This document shows positions 8,643 to 18,743 of a DNA stretch of 64,000 nt, in pieces. Source of the DNA: Eremothecium cymbalariae DBVPG#7215. Its lineage: Eukaryota; Ascomycota; Saccharomycetes; Saccharomycetales; Saccharomycetaceae. The notes under the pieces are model-generated. The model saw nothing but the letters and a program-made list of their open reading frames with translations. It ran no database searches and was not told the origin of the DNA. The stretch is from contig NC_016456.1 in NCBI RefSeq assembly GCF_000235365.1, positions 186,001-250,000 on the forward strand. The letters are read 5' to 3'. Both the position numbers and the translations under genes were made by a program. Within the stretch, counting starts at the first letter, position 1, and every line of letters starts with the position of its first letter.

Positions 8643-10793
8643 ATGTCAGGCGGTAGCTCTGGGGAGCAATTTGTGCAGTTGGGAAAGACGTTGTCGACCA
8701 CGGCGTCTGTGGTTTTTGGATCGCAGTCGATGGAGGATACAATTTTATCCTATAGTAGTCCTTACAAAAAGATATTGCATGATACAATCACTACGTCCGG
8801 TGGTAAATCGAGTTTGATGAAGTTGGAGCGGACTGGACGAAAATTCATGCCTTTTGGGAGGAGAAATACTGCGTTTCAGGACCTTTTTCATGCTACTTCA
8901 GGCAAGAGCTATTTCAGAAATGGGTTTAGTGATACTAGAACAAGTTTTCAAGTACTTAGCTATTTAAGCGATGACATGTTAGCTGATGTACCGGGTATAG
9001 ATGCAGTTTCTATGAATACTAAGTTGTTGAAGGAAGGGAGTGAAAAATCTAGAAAAAGGAAGGGCGCGAATGTTCATAAGAGGGGTCCGTCGCTCTTTCA
9101 AGGGTTTGAAGCTTCACTCCCGGTAATCAATCAAACTCTACATAACCATAAAAAAGGTATTCAAGGTAGGGATATTAAAAAAACTACTGGTGCTGAGAAT
9201 GCAGAGCATGAGCCAAGAGGTGACGTTGTTTCTGAAGACGAAGAAGGTGTATACGACGAGTCTGGTTATTCGGAAGAATTTACCTTACCAAAAGGCGTTA
9301 ATCCTGATCAGATCAACAATTCTTATTCTTTGAAAACTTTAAGGAATTCTGTGCAGTTGATAACTGATAATTTAGATATGTTGGAGATCCAAAAAAAGTT
9401 GGCAGCTAGTGAAATTCGTGAGTTAGATGTTAAAATGGAAAGACTAAAAGTTATGCGTGACCTAGTATTTCAGAGAGTTGCCAAGGTGGAGCAAAATGAA
9501 CTGTTTTTGGAAAAAACCCTCATGGCTGTTAGAGATAGGATAGATATGATAGAGGAATATAACTTGGACAAGGAAGCGGAAGCGGAAGATGATAGCTATG
9601 TAAAGATAGATTCATCTACAGTTAATGCTGAAGCAAGTGCTTCTCTCTCACCATTGCCTGATGGTACACCGGGATCTGGTGATACTATTGTCCAAGGGGA
9701 ATTGCCATCCGCGTCTATTCATGAATCAAGAATACCAAAAATGTATAAACAGCTAAATCACTTGCATACGAATGAAAAGAAAGCACAACAGCATGAATTG
9801 CGTCGCACAAGGAAAACATATCCAACCTTACAACAATATTATGAACCTGGTACTAATATCACGTCATTCCCCCTGGCGCATGAGGAAAGCATCACCTGTC
9901 TTGATTTTAACATGCCATTTGGTACTCTATGTTCTGCTGGTAAGTTAGATCCAACTATTAAAATTTGGAACTTGAGTAAGAACACACATGTGGGCTCTAT
10001 TACGGGGCACTTAGCCACCGTCAGTTGTATGCAAATGGATCAATATAATACGCTGATTACAGGTGGTCGTGATGCGTTGCTGAAAATGTGGGATATAAAA
10101 AGAGCTATTGATGGTGATTCTGCGCCGGAAGACGTTTGTATCTATACCTTCGATTCTCATGTTGATGAAATTACTGCTTTAAGCTTTGATGATGATCATT
10201 TAGTCTCCGGCTCACAGGATAGAACTATTCGTCAATGGGATTTGAACAATGGGAAATGTGTCCAAACCTTAGATATCAGTTTTGCTTCAGGAGGTAATCT
10301 CTCTAGATCGATTTACAGTTCGACTATATTGAACCCGGATGAACCACCAATTATTGGTGCCTTACAATGCTATGATGCTGCACTAGCCACAGGTACCAAA
10401 GATGGTGTTGTACGGTTGTGGGATTTAAGATCTGGCCGAGTGGTTCGCACATTGGACGGCCATTCTGATGCCATCACCTCCTTAGAGTTTGATTCTCTGC
10501 ATTTAGTAACTGGTTCCTTAGATAAAAGCATTAGAATCTGGGACCTTAGAACAGGGGCTTTGGCTGATGCATTTGCATATGATCATTCAGTGACTTCCTT
10601 GCAATTTGATCTGAATAAAATTGTAGCCGCTAACCGCGAAGGAACCGTTAAGATCTATGATAGAAAGGAGAAAAAACATTGGTTTTGTGGTGGAGATGAA
10701 CATACTGAAAATAATGTGGAGTACGTTAGATACAAGGATGGATACTTAGTCGAAGGGCGGGCAAATGGTGATATCAATGCATGGGCAATCTAA
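8643..10793 (+). CDS. CAF4: Mitochondrial fission adaptor, single Caf4/Mdv1 ortholog
   Basis: The 716-aa product has the Mdv1/Caf4 architecture. An N-terminal part binds Fis1. A coiled coil spans about residues 225-305 (LRNSVQLITDNLDML through RDRIDMIEEYN). A seven-bladed WD40 propeller runs from about 412 to the C-terminus, with repeated D-H/W-D signatures (TIKIWNLS, LLKMWDIK, TIRQWDLN, VVRLWDLR, SIRIWDLR). These adaptors recruit the dynamin Dnm1 to Fis1 on the outer mitochondrial membrane. S. cerevisiae has two WGD copies, MDV1 (YJL112W) and CAF4 (YKR036C). Synteny with SPC34 and KAE1 fits the CAF4 locus, while the length (716) is nearer Mdv1 (714). The start is the first ATG in frame, at 8643. 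Confidence 0.92.
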   Translation: MSGGSSGEQFVQLGKTLSTTASVVFGSQSMEDTILSYSSPYKKILHDTITTSGGKSSLMKLERTGRKFMPFGRRNTAFQDLFHATSGKSYFRNGFSDTRTSFQVLSYLSDDMLADVPGIDAVSMNTKLLKEGSEKSRKRKGANVHKRGPSLFQGFEASLPVINQTLHNHKKGIQGRDIKKTTGAENAEHEPRGDVVSEDEEGVYDESGYSEEFTLPKGVNPDQINNSYSLKTLRNSVQLITDNLDMLEIQKKLAASEIRELDVKMERLKVMRDLVFQRVAKVEQNELFLEKTLMAVRDRIDMIEEYNLDKEAEAEDDSYVKIDSSTVNAEASASLSPLPDGTPGSGDTIVQGELPSASIHESRIPKMYKQLNHLHTNEKKAQQHELRRTRKTYPTLQQYYEPGTNITSFPLAHEESITCLDFNMPFGTLCSAGKLDPTIKIWNLSKNTHVGSITGHLATVSCMQMDQYNTLITGGRDALLKMWDIKRAIDGDSAPEDVCIYTFDSHVDEITALSFDDDHLVSGSQDRTIRQWDLNNGKCVQTLDISFASGGNLSRSIYSSTILNPDEPPIIGALQCYDAALATGTKDGVVRLWDLRSGRVVRTLDGHSDAITSLEFDSLHLVTGSLDKSIRIWDLRTGALADAFAYDHSVTSLQFDLNKIVAANREGTVKIYDRKEKKHWFCGGDEHTENNVEYVRYKDGYLVEGRANGDINAWAI

Positions 10794-11359
10794 TTCACAA
10801 TAATTTATCAATCCAACTATGAATTAGATATATTTATTTGCATTAATCAATAGCCTTAAGAATCGAAAAAAAAAAATTCAACCATGGTGAGAGTACATTT
10901 CGGCTGTGTGTTCATTAGACTGGCTCCCTCCCTCCTTCCATAAACACATTATTATCGAAGTGAAGCATCTTGTACATAAATAGAGAGAATACATATTCAT
11001 CATTGCGCTATCCAATTCCCTTTAGCAGCAGGACCTATATTGGACAGCTCATAAGTGTTAAAAGGAAATAATAAAAATGGTTGCGAAGAGACTACAGCTC
11101 TTCTATCTTACGATACCCGCGGGTTCAGTTTCTGTAGGAACTGTAAGCATTGTACACTTGGAATCAGGCTTCTTAGGCGACTTGCTCACCCATGAGATAA
11201 AGTGAGATTAATAGAGTCATGGGCAACATTTCTATTAACAGGGAATACAGCTTCTTAGAACAAAACAGGGTAATTACCAGATTTCAATAAAAATTACATT
11301 GATTGCAGAACTTCAGAGGATATGCTGGATTAAAATCAGTCAACGACAACAGGCAATAA
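10794..11359. other. Convergent intergenic region
   Basis: These 566 bp lie between the 3' ends of the CAF4/MDV1-like gene and the FAM192-like gene. A 42-codon + strand frame at 11077-11205 with a hydrophobic middle exists, but it is short enough to arise by chance and I do not call it. An A-run near 10868 and TATATA-type polyadenylation elements fit 3' UTR sequence. Confidence 0.55.
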
Positions 11360-11779
11360 TCAACTACCACCTCTGGATGACGGTTTCGAAATTAATCGTA
11401 TCTTCTTGCGCTTAGAAGCAGGCTTTTTAATCACACCTAACTTATCTACCAAAAATTTCTTACCATCAGATATTCCGCTACTATTCAGATCTATATGTTC
11501 CGGCTTCTTAGTTGCATTGGCATGGATTTTTTGCTGCTTCTTTTCAAACAGTCTCACCTGCCCATCTAAAAACTCTTTTGTCTCCTGTTCTTTTTTCAGA
11601 GCATCATCTTTCAACTTCTCATAATATTTAACATCTTCAAAGCTCATCCGATTTATCATAGAATTGCGTTCTTCAATTTGTCGCTGAAATTCTGCCTGCT
11701 TGTTAATAGAGTTCAGACGAAGCTGCTCCTGAAGACTCTTGCATTCGGGCTTTGTCTCAGCATCAAAATCATCTGACAT
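11360..11779 (-). CDS. FAM192A/PIP30 (NIP30-domain) family protein
   Basis: The 139-aa charged protein has an N-terminal region (SLQEQLRLNSINKQAEFQRQ and onward to about residue 75) that resembles the NIP30 domain of FAM192A/PSME3IP1: a 'RLQEQK...EFEEQ..' motif followed by a fully acidic/basic helix. In animals this protein binds the proteasome activator PA28-gamma. A fungal function is not established and I infer none. The C-terminus is Lys/Arg-rich (KKPASKRKKIRLISK), suggesting nuclear localisation. I recall no S. cerevisiae ortholog at the corresponding position, so this may be a gene lost there. ATG at 11777-11779 is the first in frame. The gene borders a probable breakpoint (11780-12911). 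Confidence 0.65.
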   Translation of the reverse strand: MSDDFDAETKPECKSLQEQLRLNSINKQAEFQRQIEERNSMINRMSFEDVKYYEKLKDDALKKEQETKEFLDGQVRLFEKKQQKIHANATKKPEHIDLNSSGISDGKKFLVDKLGVIKKPASKRKKIRLISKPSSRGGS

Positions 11780-11949
11780 AACTTATATCTCCCCAACCCT
11801 TTATACCCTACAAAGCAGCCGCTTGGATTCTCTGTCGGTTCTGGTATTGGCGTTTTTAAGAATGACTTCTACATTATCATCAACCCAGTCAACAAGTACA
11901 ACCTAAAAACCATGATCTTTACAACACATGCTGTGGGCGTTTAGCTTCA

Positions 11950-12666
11950 GTCACGTGCCAGCTTGAAGTTCTTGTCACGTGCCAGATAATGCGTTGGTTG
12001 CGGATCAGTTACTGTTATGTGGTCAATTAATTACCTTCCAGTGTCCTAGGCCGGCAGTATCTAATCTAGCTAGTTTGAGTCTCCTTATATACTTTTCTGC
12101 TGTCATACTTAAGCTCTTCTCTCAGCAAGCAACCTTCAGGATGCTGGCACATAACCCGCATGCTGGCTCCTGGTTGACATCACCATAGTACCCAGCCTTC
12201 TCATATTCGTCTGAAAGCTCTGATACGCTGCTTCTTAGCTTGGTTATCGATGTCTAATAGCTTCTCTTTTGATTTTACGACATACATGCCGAGGGCCACT
12301 AGATGAGGTCACGTGCTAGCTTGAACTTCTCGTCACGTGCCAGCTACTACGTAGGTTGATGATCAGTTACTGTTTATATAGTCTCTAATCTGGCTCAACT
12401 ACCCTCTAGGGTTCTAGCTGGACCTAGCATCTAATCTAATCTAATCTAGCTAGTTTGGTCTTATATAGTTTCTGTTGTCCTACTTAAGCTCTCTTACTTA
12501 ATTGCTATGCAGATTCCTAGCCGATAACAGCTCAATGGTTATCTTGACACTTCTAACAACTCTGATTCGCTGCTTCTTTGTCTTGTTATCGTGACTATCA
12601 AGATGCTCCTTAGTCTGATCATCATAACTGCCGAGATGCTCTTTTAATTTTACGACAATACACGTG
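11950..12666. repeat. Diverged tandem duplication, about 358-bp unit, two copies
   Basis: Copy A starts at 11950 and copy B at about 12308. Both begin with a TCACGTGCYAGCTTGAA-type block containing a second TCACGTGCCAG. Both continue with GATCAGTTACTGTT, then AATCTAGCTAGTTTG, then CTACTTAAGCTC-like, then CTCTGATNCGCTGCTTCTT with TGTTATCG, and end with TTTTACGACA. The order is the same and similarity is interrupted by small indels, so this is an old direct duplication of non-coding DNA. Confidence 0.8.
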
Positions 12667-12716
12667 ATTTTCGCTATAGTTATTAATGAAATAATTTGAA
12701 GCCCCCCTCTTTTTAG

Positions 12717-12787
12717 GACTTCGTGGCCAAGTTGGTAAGACGAAGAATCTTGGCTAAAATACGAGTGTTCGATCCTTACAGCGGTCA
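12717..12787 (+). pseudogene. Decayed tRNA gene (tRNA-like relic)
   Basis: The 71-nt span has a perfect A box (TGGCCAAGTTGG at 12724-12735) and a perfect B-box core (GTTCGATCC at 12767-12775) at normal tRNA spacing. The ends GACTTCG and AGCGGTC pair at five of seven acceptor positions (one a G-U) when numbered from the B box. The D stem has one mismatch. The T stem is weak and no anticodon arm folds, so I cannot assign an anticodon. A T-run at about 12799-12805 could be a Pol III terminator. It resembles an eroded nuclear tRNA gene. tRNAscan-SE or Infernal would decide. Confidence 0.4.
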
Positions 12788-12911
12788 TAATACTGTACCT
12801 TTTTTTGTAAACGCTTGCCAACATTCTGGATTATATAGTGTTAGGCAAAAAATAACGATCATCTTTACTAGGATATAAGGAGATAAGGGCCTAAGGGACT
12901 GCATCAACAGC

Positions 12912-14543
12912 ATGGTTACCGACGAAATCAAACTAGATGAAACAACATATTATTCCGTCTTAGGACTACCATTTGATACCACTGAGATGCATATCAGGAA
13001 GTCATATATGCGGCTGGCTCGAGAATTACATCCTGATAAGTCAAAATCAAAGGAAGCAGCAGAATTGTTCAAGATAGTTGCTCATGCACACTCAATCCTA
13101 ACAGATAAGGAGAAGAAACTGAAATATGACAAGACACTAATATCCAAGGGGCTTCATACATATATTCCAAAGGGCGGAATAATAGAATCGTTGGAGTCTC
13201 CAAATAGAGTTCATTCGAAGTCAAAAAAATCTTCCTCCTTGTCCTCCAAGAGTAAGACACCCAAAGCTGCTAAGCCATATGAAGAGCAGCCATATGGGTT
13301 TGGTACTGAATTTGAGTTGGAGAATGATTCGAGGCTTTCTACGACCCCTAGTGATAAAACGCATTCAATGTCCGGTGGACATAAATCATTTAATCTTAAA
13401 AGTTATCAGCATCAGCGCAATCCTGAATCGCCAGTAAATGATACCAAAAAGTGCTCGACATTTAGTGCTAGGTTTATCTATCCTTCTAATGCGGAACGTC
13501 TGAAGGACTCCCGCGATACAAACTTGTTAAATGACGAGTATCCCGTTAAAATGCCCAAAAAGGATATGCTTGAATCCCCTGGCTCACCTTTCCCAAGTTC
13601 CAGTCATCGCCATTATGCTAGAACCAAGTTTGAAGCTCGCCGGCGTGGCAAAAGGTCTACATCGCCTCTGAAGACAGTCCCTACATCTAGAACAGATAGT
13701 TTAGATGGGCTAAGGACCATCATAAATAAATTCAGCGACCAAGTGAAGGTTAATGGTTGTCATTCCCCTGATATACCTCCTGAAAAAAAGGATGGGATAG
13801 GTACACCGGAGGAACAGAGTGATCTTGAGCCTGATTACACTAAGATTGCCGAAAATAATGAGACAGAACCAAACATGCAAGAGTATATCGGCATTGATAG
13901 TTTTGCCTCTAAATCATCTGAAGAAGAAATGGATTTCAAATTGGGAGAACTAAACAATTCCCTCCCTGAAGAACGCGAGACATTCAACATGAGGAACGTT
14001 AGCGATTCTTTGGATCGGATGAACGTTAAGAGACAAAAACTATCAAAAGCTTCCTCCATGCCTCCAGAGAATATTATACTGCAAATGCAGCCAACGATTA
14101 TAACAGATGATCCCGCCAATTTATCTCAACCTGTTAATAAACCAATTCCAAGATTATACAAACTGGATGTAATTCCTCCTGGGGAATTCGGAATGGATCT
14201 TTCGATATCCAATATTCAATTGCCTCCCATTCCAACTCTCCAGTGTAATATTTTAGACAAGTCTGAAATTGAGATATGCAAAAAGCAAATACTAGCATTT
14301 AATAATGAAGCCACTCGTGTGAAAAGAAAACTACTTTTTATCTTATCTAACAGATCTGTAGCTGATGAACTACTTAAAGACAGACTGATAAGAGTGGAAA
14401 ATATGGCTGCTTACATCGAATCTAGGAATTACGATATCGAAGTTGTGTCAAAGCTAATCGAGATCCAACATCGACAAAGGATAGTAGCTGAATCCTTTAC
14501 AAATTTATTGAGAAGTGTTTACGCTACTGGGACTTTTAGTTAA
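12912..14543 (+). CDS. JJJ2: J-domain protein Jjj2
   Basis: The 543-aa product has an N-terminal J domain (about residues 11-75: TTYYSVLGLPF, the HPD triad at residues 40-42, then AHSILTDKEKKLKYD). This lets it stimulate Hsp70 ATPase. Beyond the J domain, KGLHTYIPK, KPYEEQPYGFGTEFE, KSFNLKSYQ and RHYARTKFEARR match landmarks of S. cerevisiae Jjj2 (583 aa). These separate it from other J proteins. The middle is low-complexity and phosphosite-like. The C-terminal 100 residues are helical (ILDKSEIEICKKQ onward). Client and role are poorly defined in the family. Position next to MCD4/TPK fits YJL162C. Confidence 0.92.
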   Translation: MVTDEIKLDETTYYSVLGLPFDTTEMHIRKSYMRLARELHPDKSKSKEAAELFKIVAHAHSILTDKEKKLKYDKTLISKGLHTYIPKGGIIESLESPNRVHSKSKKSSSLSSKSKTPKAAKPYEEQPYGFGTEFELENDSRLSTTPSDKTHSMSGGHKSFNLKSYQHQRNPESPVNDTKKCSTFSARFIYPSNAERLKDSRDTNLLNDEYPVKMPKKDMLESPGSPFPSSSHRHYARTKFEARRRGKRSTSPLKTVPTSRTDSLDGLRTIINKFSDQVKVNGCHSPDIPPEKKDGIGTPEEQSDLEPDYTKIAENNETEPNMQEYIGIDSFASKSSEEEMDFKLGELNNSLPEERETFNMRNVSDSLDRMNVKRQKLSKASSMPPENIILQMQPTIITDDPANLSQPVNKPIPRLYKLDVIPPGEFGMDLSISNIQLPPIPTLQCNILDKSEIEICKKQILAFNNEATRVKRKLLFILSNRSVADELLKDRLIRVENMAAYIESRNYDIEVVSKLIEIQHRQRIVAESFTNLLRSVYATGTFS

Positions 14544-14834
14544 ATATAAACTCTATAATATATATAGTTAGGCAATTAACACTGTATACTTAAGACATTA
14601 CGTTAGCTATCCCATTGCTTGGTTAGCGCCAATGAAACCTCTAGGGTTATTACCGGACATTTTAAAATGTTCGCCGTGCGCTTGTGAAAGAAACAACTAA
14701 AAGACCAGCTCACTATACATAATTCCATCATAATATAAATGCATAATCTAGATTGAGAAGAATTCTAATTGTCCAGTGTTCAAGAACTTTTCGTTTACGT
14801 TTATTGAGAGAAATACTTTAACCACATTACAACT

Positions 14835-17615
14835 ATGCGGACTAGTCATAGGGTGGCCTTCATTGCTGTTGGAGTTCTATTCCACGCATTTTACTTATGG
14901 TCCATTTTTGATATATATTTTGTTTCTCCGCTAGTTCATGGTATGAAGCATTATGTTAGTACTGAGCAGCCGCCAGCCAAAAGGCTGTTTTTAATTGTGG
15001 GAGATGGATTACGAGCAGATACGACGTTTGATAAGATTACTTACCCGTCTGCAGGAGAGGCAGAGTTCTTGGCTCCATTTATTAGAAGTTTGGTTATGAA
15101 CAATGCAACATATGGTATATCACATACTAGAATGCCGACAGAATCAAGACCCGGGCATGTTTCTATGATTGCAGGGTTTTACGAGGATGTCAGTGCTGTT
15201 ACCAAAGGTTGGAAGGAGAACCCAGTAAATTTTGACAGTGTATTCAACCAATCTGCGCATACTTATTCCTTTGGATCGCCAGATATTTTACCAATGTTTA
15301 AGGACGGTGCATCTGACCCAAATAAGGTTAGTGCGTGGATGTATGGTCATGAATTTGAAGATTTCACTCAGTCATCGATTGAATTAGATGCGTATGTGTT
15401 TAGGCATCTGGATCAATTGTTTCGCAATTCTACTGTTAATGCTACGTTAAATGAGGAGATATTCCAAGATGGAAATGTCTTTTTCTTGCATTTATTGGGA
15501 TGTGATACTGCCGGTCATTCATATAGACCGTATTCCGCTGAATATTATGACAATGTGAAATACATTGACAAACAGATTTCGCTACTAGTTGACAAAGTGC
15601 GTGATTTCTTTGGCGATGATGACACAGCATTTTTGTTCACAGCGGATCATGGTATGAGTGCTTTTGGATCACATGGTGATGGTCATCCAAATAATACTAG
15701 GACCCCATTAGTAGCTTGGGGGGCTGGGTTAAATAAGCCTGTAAGAAACAAACATCCAATACACGATAACTATACCAAGAATTGGGAATTATCCGACATA
15801 AAGCGTAATGATGTTAACCAGGCTGATATTGCTTCCCTAATGTCGTACTTAATCGGGGCCAATTATCCAGCTAATTCCGTGGGCGAGTTGCCACTATCCT
15901 ATATTGATGCTAGTGAGACAGAAAAGTTACATGCACTGTACAACAATGCTAGGGCGATAGTAGAACAGTATCTTGTCAAAGAGAGCGAGGTCATGGAATC
16001 TCAATTAAGGTACAAAAGATACCCACCATTTGCTCAAAAATCTCACGCAGCTTACATTCAAGAAATTGAATTATTGATCGATCAAATTGCTCAAGGCGAG
16101 AAATACCTGGAACCAACTGCTATTAAATTAACTGAAGAACTAATGGGTATTGCATTAGAAGGATTACAATACCTAACTCAATATAATTGGAGATTGCTGA
16201 GAACCATCGTTACTCTTGGTTTCATCGGATGGATTATTTATTCTATATCTGTTTTTTTGGGATCTTTCATTTTGAAGACCAAATACGAAACAAAGACGTC
16301 TACTTTCAATTATTTATTTTTTGGAGGACTTGGCACCTCCTTAACCTACCTATTATATTACCAACGTTCTCCATTCAATTACTATATGTATTTGTTTTTT
16401 CCATTGTATTTTTGGAGCCAAATAATTACAAACAGTCAGGTTTTATATGATGGTATAAGGGAATTTTTTACAGGGGTATCTACAGTTGAAAGCATAGGAA
16501 TTGGTACTGTTGTCATTCTACTTTATGAAGGCATTGTATATGGTTTTTTTGCTCGTTGGATTTTTACGTTAATATTCAATGTTCTGACTATCTACCCGTT
16601 TCTATGCGGAATAAAAAGCGTTAAAACTAACCTATTCTGGATCTTAAACAGTATGTGTATATCCGTGTTCACATTATTCGATGCTGTAAAAATCGAAAGT
16701 CTGGTACAGATAAATGTTTCTGGGATATTAATATTATTCAGTACACTATATGGGATATGGGCTGTTTCTAACCGAATGGACAGTTATACTAGAAGCGTTC
16801 TATTGTTTCAAGCTCTGCTAATTGGTCTAATGCTTGGTGTGACTAACAAATCGATCATATCCTTGCAAAATAGGGAAGGACTTCCAAATGATGCTAGAAT
16901 TAGTGGATGGGCCATTCTTCTAATCTCCCTAATCATTATGCCAATACTGAACTGTTTAAAGCCGAATAACGATTATAGGGTGAGGCTTTTAATTATTTAC
17001 GCAACTTTTGCTCCGGCATTTATTATCCTGACCATCTCCTTTGAATCTTTCTTCTACATTCTATTCACAAGTTACATCTTCCAGTGGATAGAACTCGAAT
17101 CCCAAATAAGAGCTTTAAATGTCGCATCAAGAAATACCAAAAACTGCATGAGCCTATTGCGAGTTTCAGCTATTGGATTTTTCCTTCTACAAGTTGCATT
17201 CTTTGGTACCGGAAATGTCGCATCCATATCTTCTTTCTCCCTCGATTCTGTCTACAGGCTACTACCGATATTTGATCCGTTCCCAATGGGTGCCTTATTG
17301 ATGTTAAAATTAATTGTACCTTACATCATTTTGTCAATTGGCCTAGGTATGATGAATCTACAACTGGATATAAAAGCCTACACAGTATCCACACTTATAC
17401 TCTCCACTAGCGACATTCTCTCCTTAAATTTTTTCTTCCTTTTAAAAACCCAGGGAAGTTGGTTGGATATAGGAATTACAATATCTAACTATTGTTTGGC
17501 TATCCTTTCATCATTATTTATGTTGATATTAGAGTTATCAAGCCATCTACTTTTGAAAAACGTTACTGCCGCCAACGTCCCAGCTGGCACGCGAAAAGGT
17601 AGGAAATCACAGTAA
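14835..17615 (+). CDS. MCD4: GPI ethanolamine-phosphate transferase 1 (PIG-N)
   Basis: The 926-aa product matches Mcd4 (S. cerevisiae 919 aa). This ER enzyme adds ethanolamine phosphate to the first mannose of the GPI anchor precursor. A signal-anchor helix spans about residues 7-30. A luminal alkaline-phosphatase-superfamily domain follows, with LIVGDGLRADTTF (metal-binding Asp at residue 57), RMPTESRPGHVSM, and FTADHGMSAFGSHGDGHPNN near 266-285. A polytopic C-terminal PIG-N half (about 445-905) has many hydrophobic helices and ends in a basic tail (TRKGRKSQ). The ATG is followed directly by the anchor. It sits between JJJ2 (a YJL gene) and TPK, consistent with YKL165C in a merged ancestral order. 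Confidence 0.96.
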   Translation: MRTSHRVAFIAVGVLFHAFYLWSIFDIYFVSPLVHGMKHYVSTEQPPAKRLFLIVGDGLRADTTFDKITYPSAGEAEFLAPFIRSLVMNNATYGISHTRMPTESRPGHVSMIAGFYEDVSAVTKGWKENPVNFDSVFNQSAHTYSFGSPDILPMFKDGASDPNKVSAWMYGHEFEDFTQSSIELDAYVFRHLDQLFRNSTVNATLNEEIFQDGNVFFLHLLGCDTAGHSYRPYSAEYYDNVKYIDKQISLLVDKVRDFFGDDDTAFLFTADHGMSAFGSHGDGHPNNTRTPLVAWGAGLNKPVRNKHPIHDNYTKNWELSDIKRNDVNQADIASLMSYLIGANYPANSVGELPLSYIDASETEKLHALYNNARAIVEQYLVKESEVMESQLRYKRYPPFAQKSHAAYIQEIELLIDQIAQGEKYLEPTAIKLTEELMGIALEGLQYLTQYNWRLLRTIVTLGFIGWIIYSISVFLGSFILKTKYETKTSTFNYLFFGGLGTSLTYLLYYQRSPFNYYMYLFFPLYFWSQIITNSQVLYDGIREFFTGVSTVESIGIGTVVILLYEGIVYGFFARWIFTLIFNVLTIYPFLCGIKSVKTNLFWILNSMCISVFTLFDAVKIESLVQINVSGILILFSTLYGIWAVSNRMDSYTRSVLLFQALLIGLMLGVTNKSIISLQNREGLPNDARISGWAILLISLIIMPILNCLKPNNDYRVRLLIIYATFAPAFIILTISFESFFYILFTSYIFQWIELESQIRALNVASRNTKNCMSLLRVSAIGFFLLQVAFFGTGNVASISSFSLDSVYRLLPIFDPFPMGALLMLKLIVPYIILSIGLGMMNLQLDIKAYTVSTLILSTSDILSLNFFFLLKTQGSWLDIGITISNYCLAILSSLFMLILELSSHLLLKNVTAANVPAGTRKGRKSQ

Positions 17616-18472
17616 AAATAAGGATGATCATTGTACGTACATTTTACCATCATCACATCCTCCTCGAAAGAAACTTATCTGGAATGGTCGAAGCACTATC
17701 TAATTCCTGTGTATGCTGTCTTCGATTGATGCAACAAATTCGTTTACGTTGCGCGGTTTAAAAACGATTGGAAATATCGGAGTTTCACAAGGGGCCCGAG
17801 TTCAGAAAGTTCAATTGCCAATTATTGATAAGTCCGAGGTTCAGACATATACATAATGGTATATCTTTTGGCGTTTCGAAGCATTATTATGTTTACTGTG
17901 TTACTAGTATATTATTCTTGGCATTTAATCGAAGTGGATCACAATTATATACGCGGTCGGTCTCCCTATTGCAGGACTAAGCGATATAGCCTTGAGATGT
18001 CTCCGTATAATATCATCCTTTAAACATGATGATCCTACAGCAAAAAGCAAGCTTATTAATTGAGTAGAACTGTTCTTTTCACTAGAACAGTTTTCCTGGA
18101 TGATAATGAGGGGCACGTATCTTAACATGTTTGCTGATTGCCTGAAGCGGAAAATATGATATGATCTCACAGTTTCGAAGACCAGGCACATTTAACATTA
18201 TTACTTGCCTTTTGATTTTTCTTGATTCATTGTCGTTCATTTCATCAGTTCTAGAACCGCATTTGGTTACGTCATGTGGTTGTTGATGTGTTACAGCTAA
18301 ATCAAACTGTAACAGAACGGTTGCACAGGAGATGGATCCCAAATTGATCGCCTGAGTTACGTTTATATTGGTTATCTTAGCTGGAATACTTTTTATTTCG
18401 ATATTATACTACTACGTCACGGACCTTAAACTAGTTAGCTGCTTGAAAGCCGGTTCCGCGCGTTGAGCCGAG

Positions 18473-18506
18473 TATTTCTTGGTGGTTAGCTAACCACCAA
18501 GAAATA
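18473..18506. repeat. Perfect 34-bp palindrome without a loop
   Basis: The arms TATTTCTTGGTGGTTAG (18473-18489) and CTAACCACCAAGAAATA (18490-18506) are exact reverse complements with no spacer. It could form a cruciform or be a dimeric protein-binding site. It lies in the gene-free stretch upstream of TPK. Confidence 0.95.
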
Positions 18507-18743
18507 ATCCGTAATAATAGTGTCGAGGAACTGCGCACCATATCTCGTTGGAAGTATATCCTATTGCAAGAACTGGGGTCGGCATTCTTCGTAATCGTCT
18601 AACGTGCCTTTTTTACGTGTGAAAGAGTTCGCTTCGAACTTTGTCTAGTTCAACAATTCCGCATTATAGAATTTTAAAGCAGTAATCTATTGCACACAGT
18701 TTACAATTCTATATGGAGTAAAGTCTAAATGAAGAAAACTTGT

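Larger units (their letters stand above)
11780..12911. other. Repeat-bearing divergent intergenic region; probable synteny breakpoint
   Basis: The region lies between the FAM192-like gene and JJJ2. Gene order switches here from YKR036-038 neighbours to the merged YJL/YKL block. It contains a diverged tandem duplication of about 358 bp, five or more CACGTG cores (11952, 11975, 12310, 12333 and 12661, approximate), a (TCTAA)-type short tract near 12430-12450, and a decayed tRNA-like sequence (12717-12787). No credible protein gene is present. Confidence 0.7.

Noticed and set aside
11077..11205. 42-codon ORF with a hydrophobic middle
   Set aside because: It is too short to separate from chance without conservation, and it lies between two convergent 3' ends.
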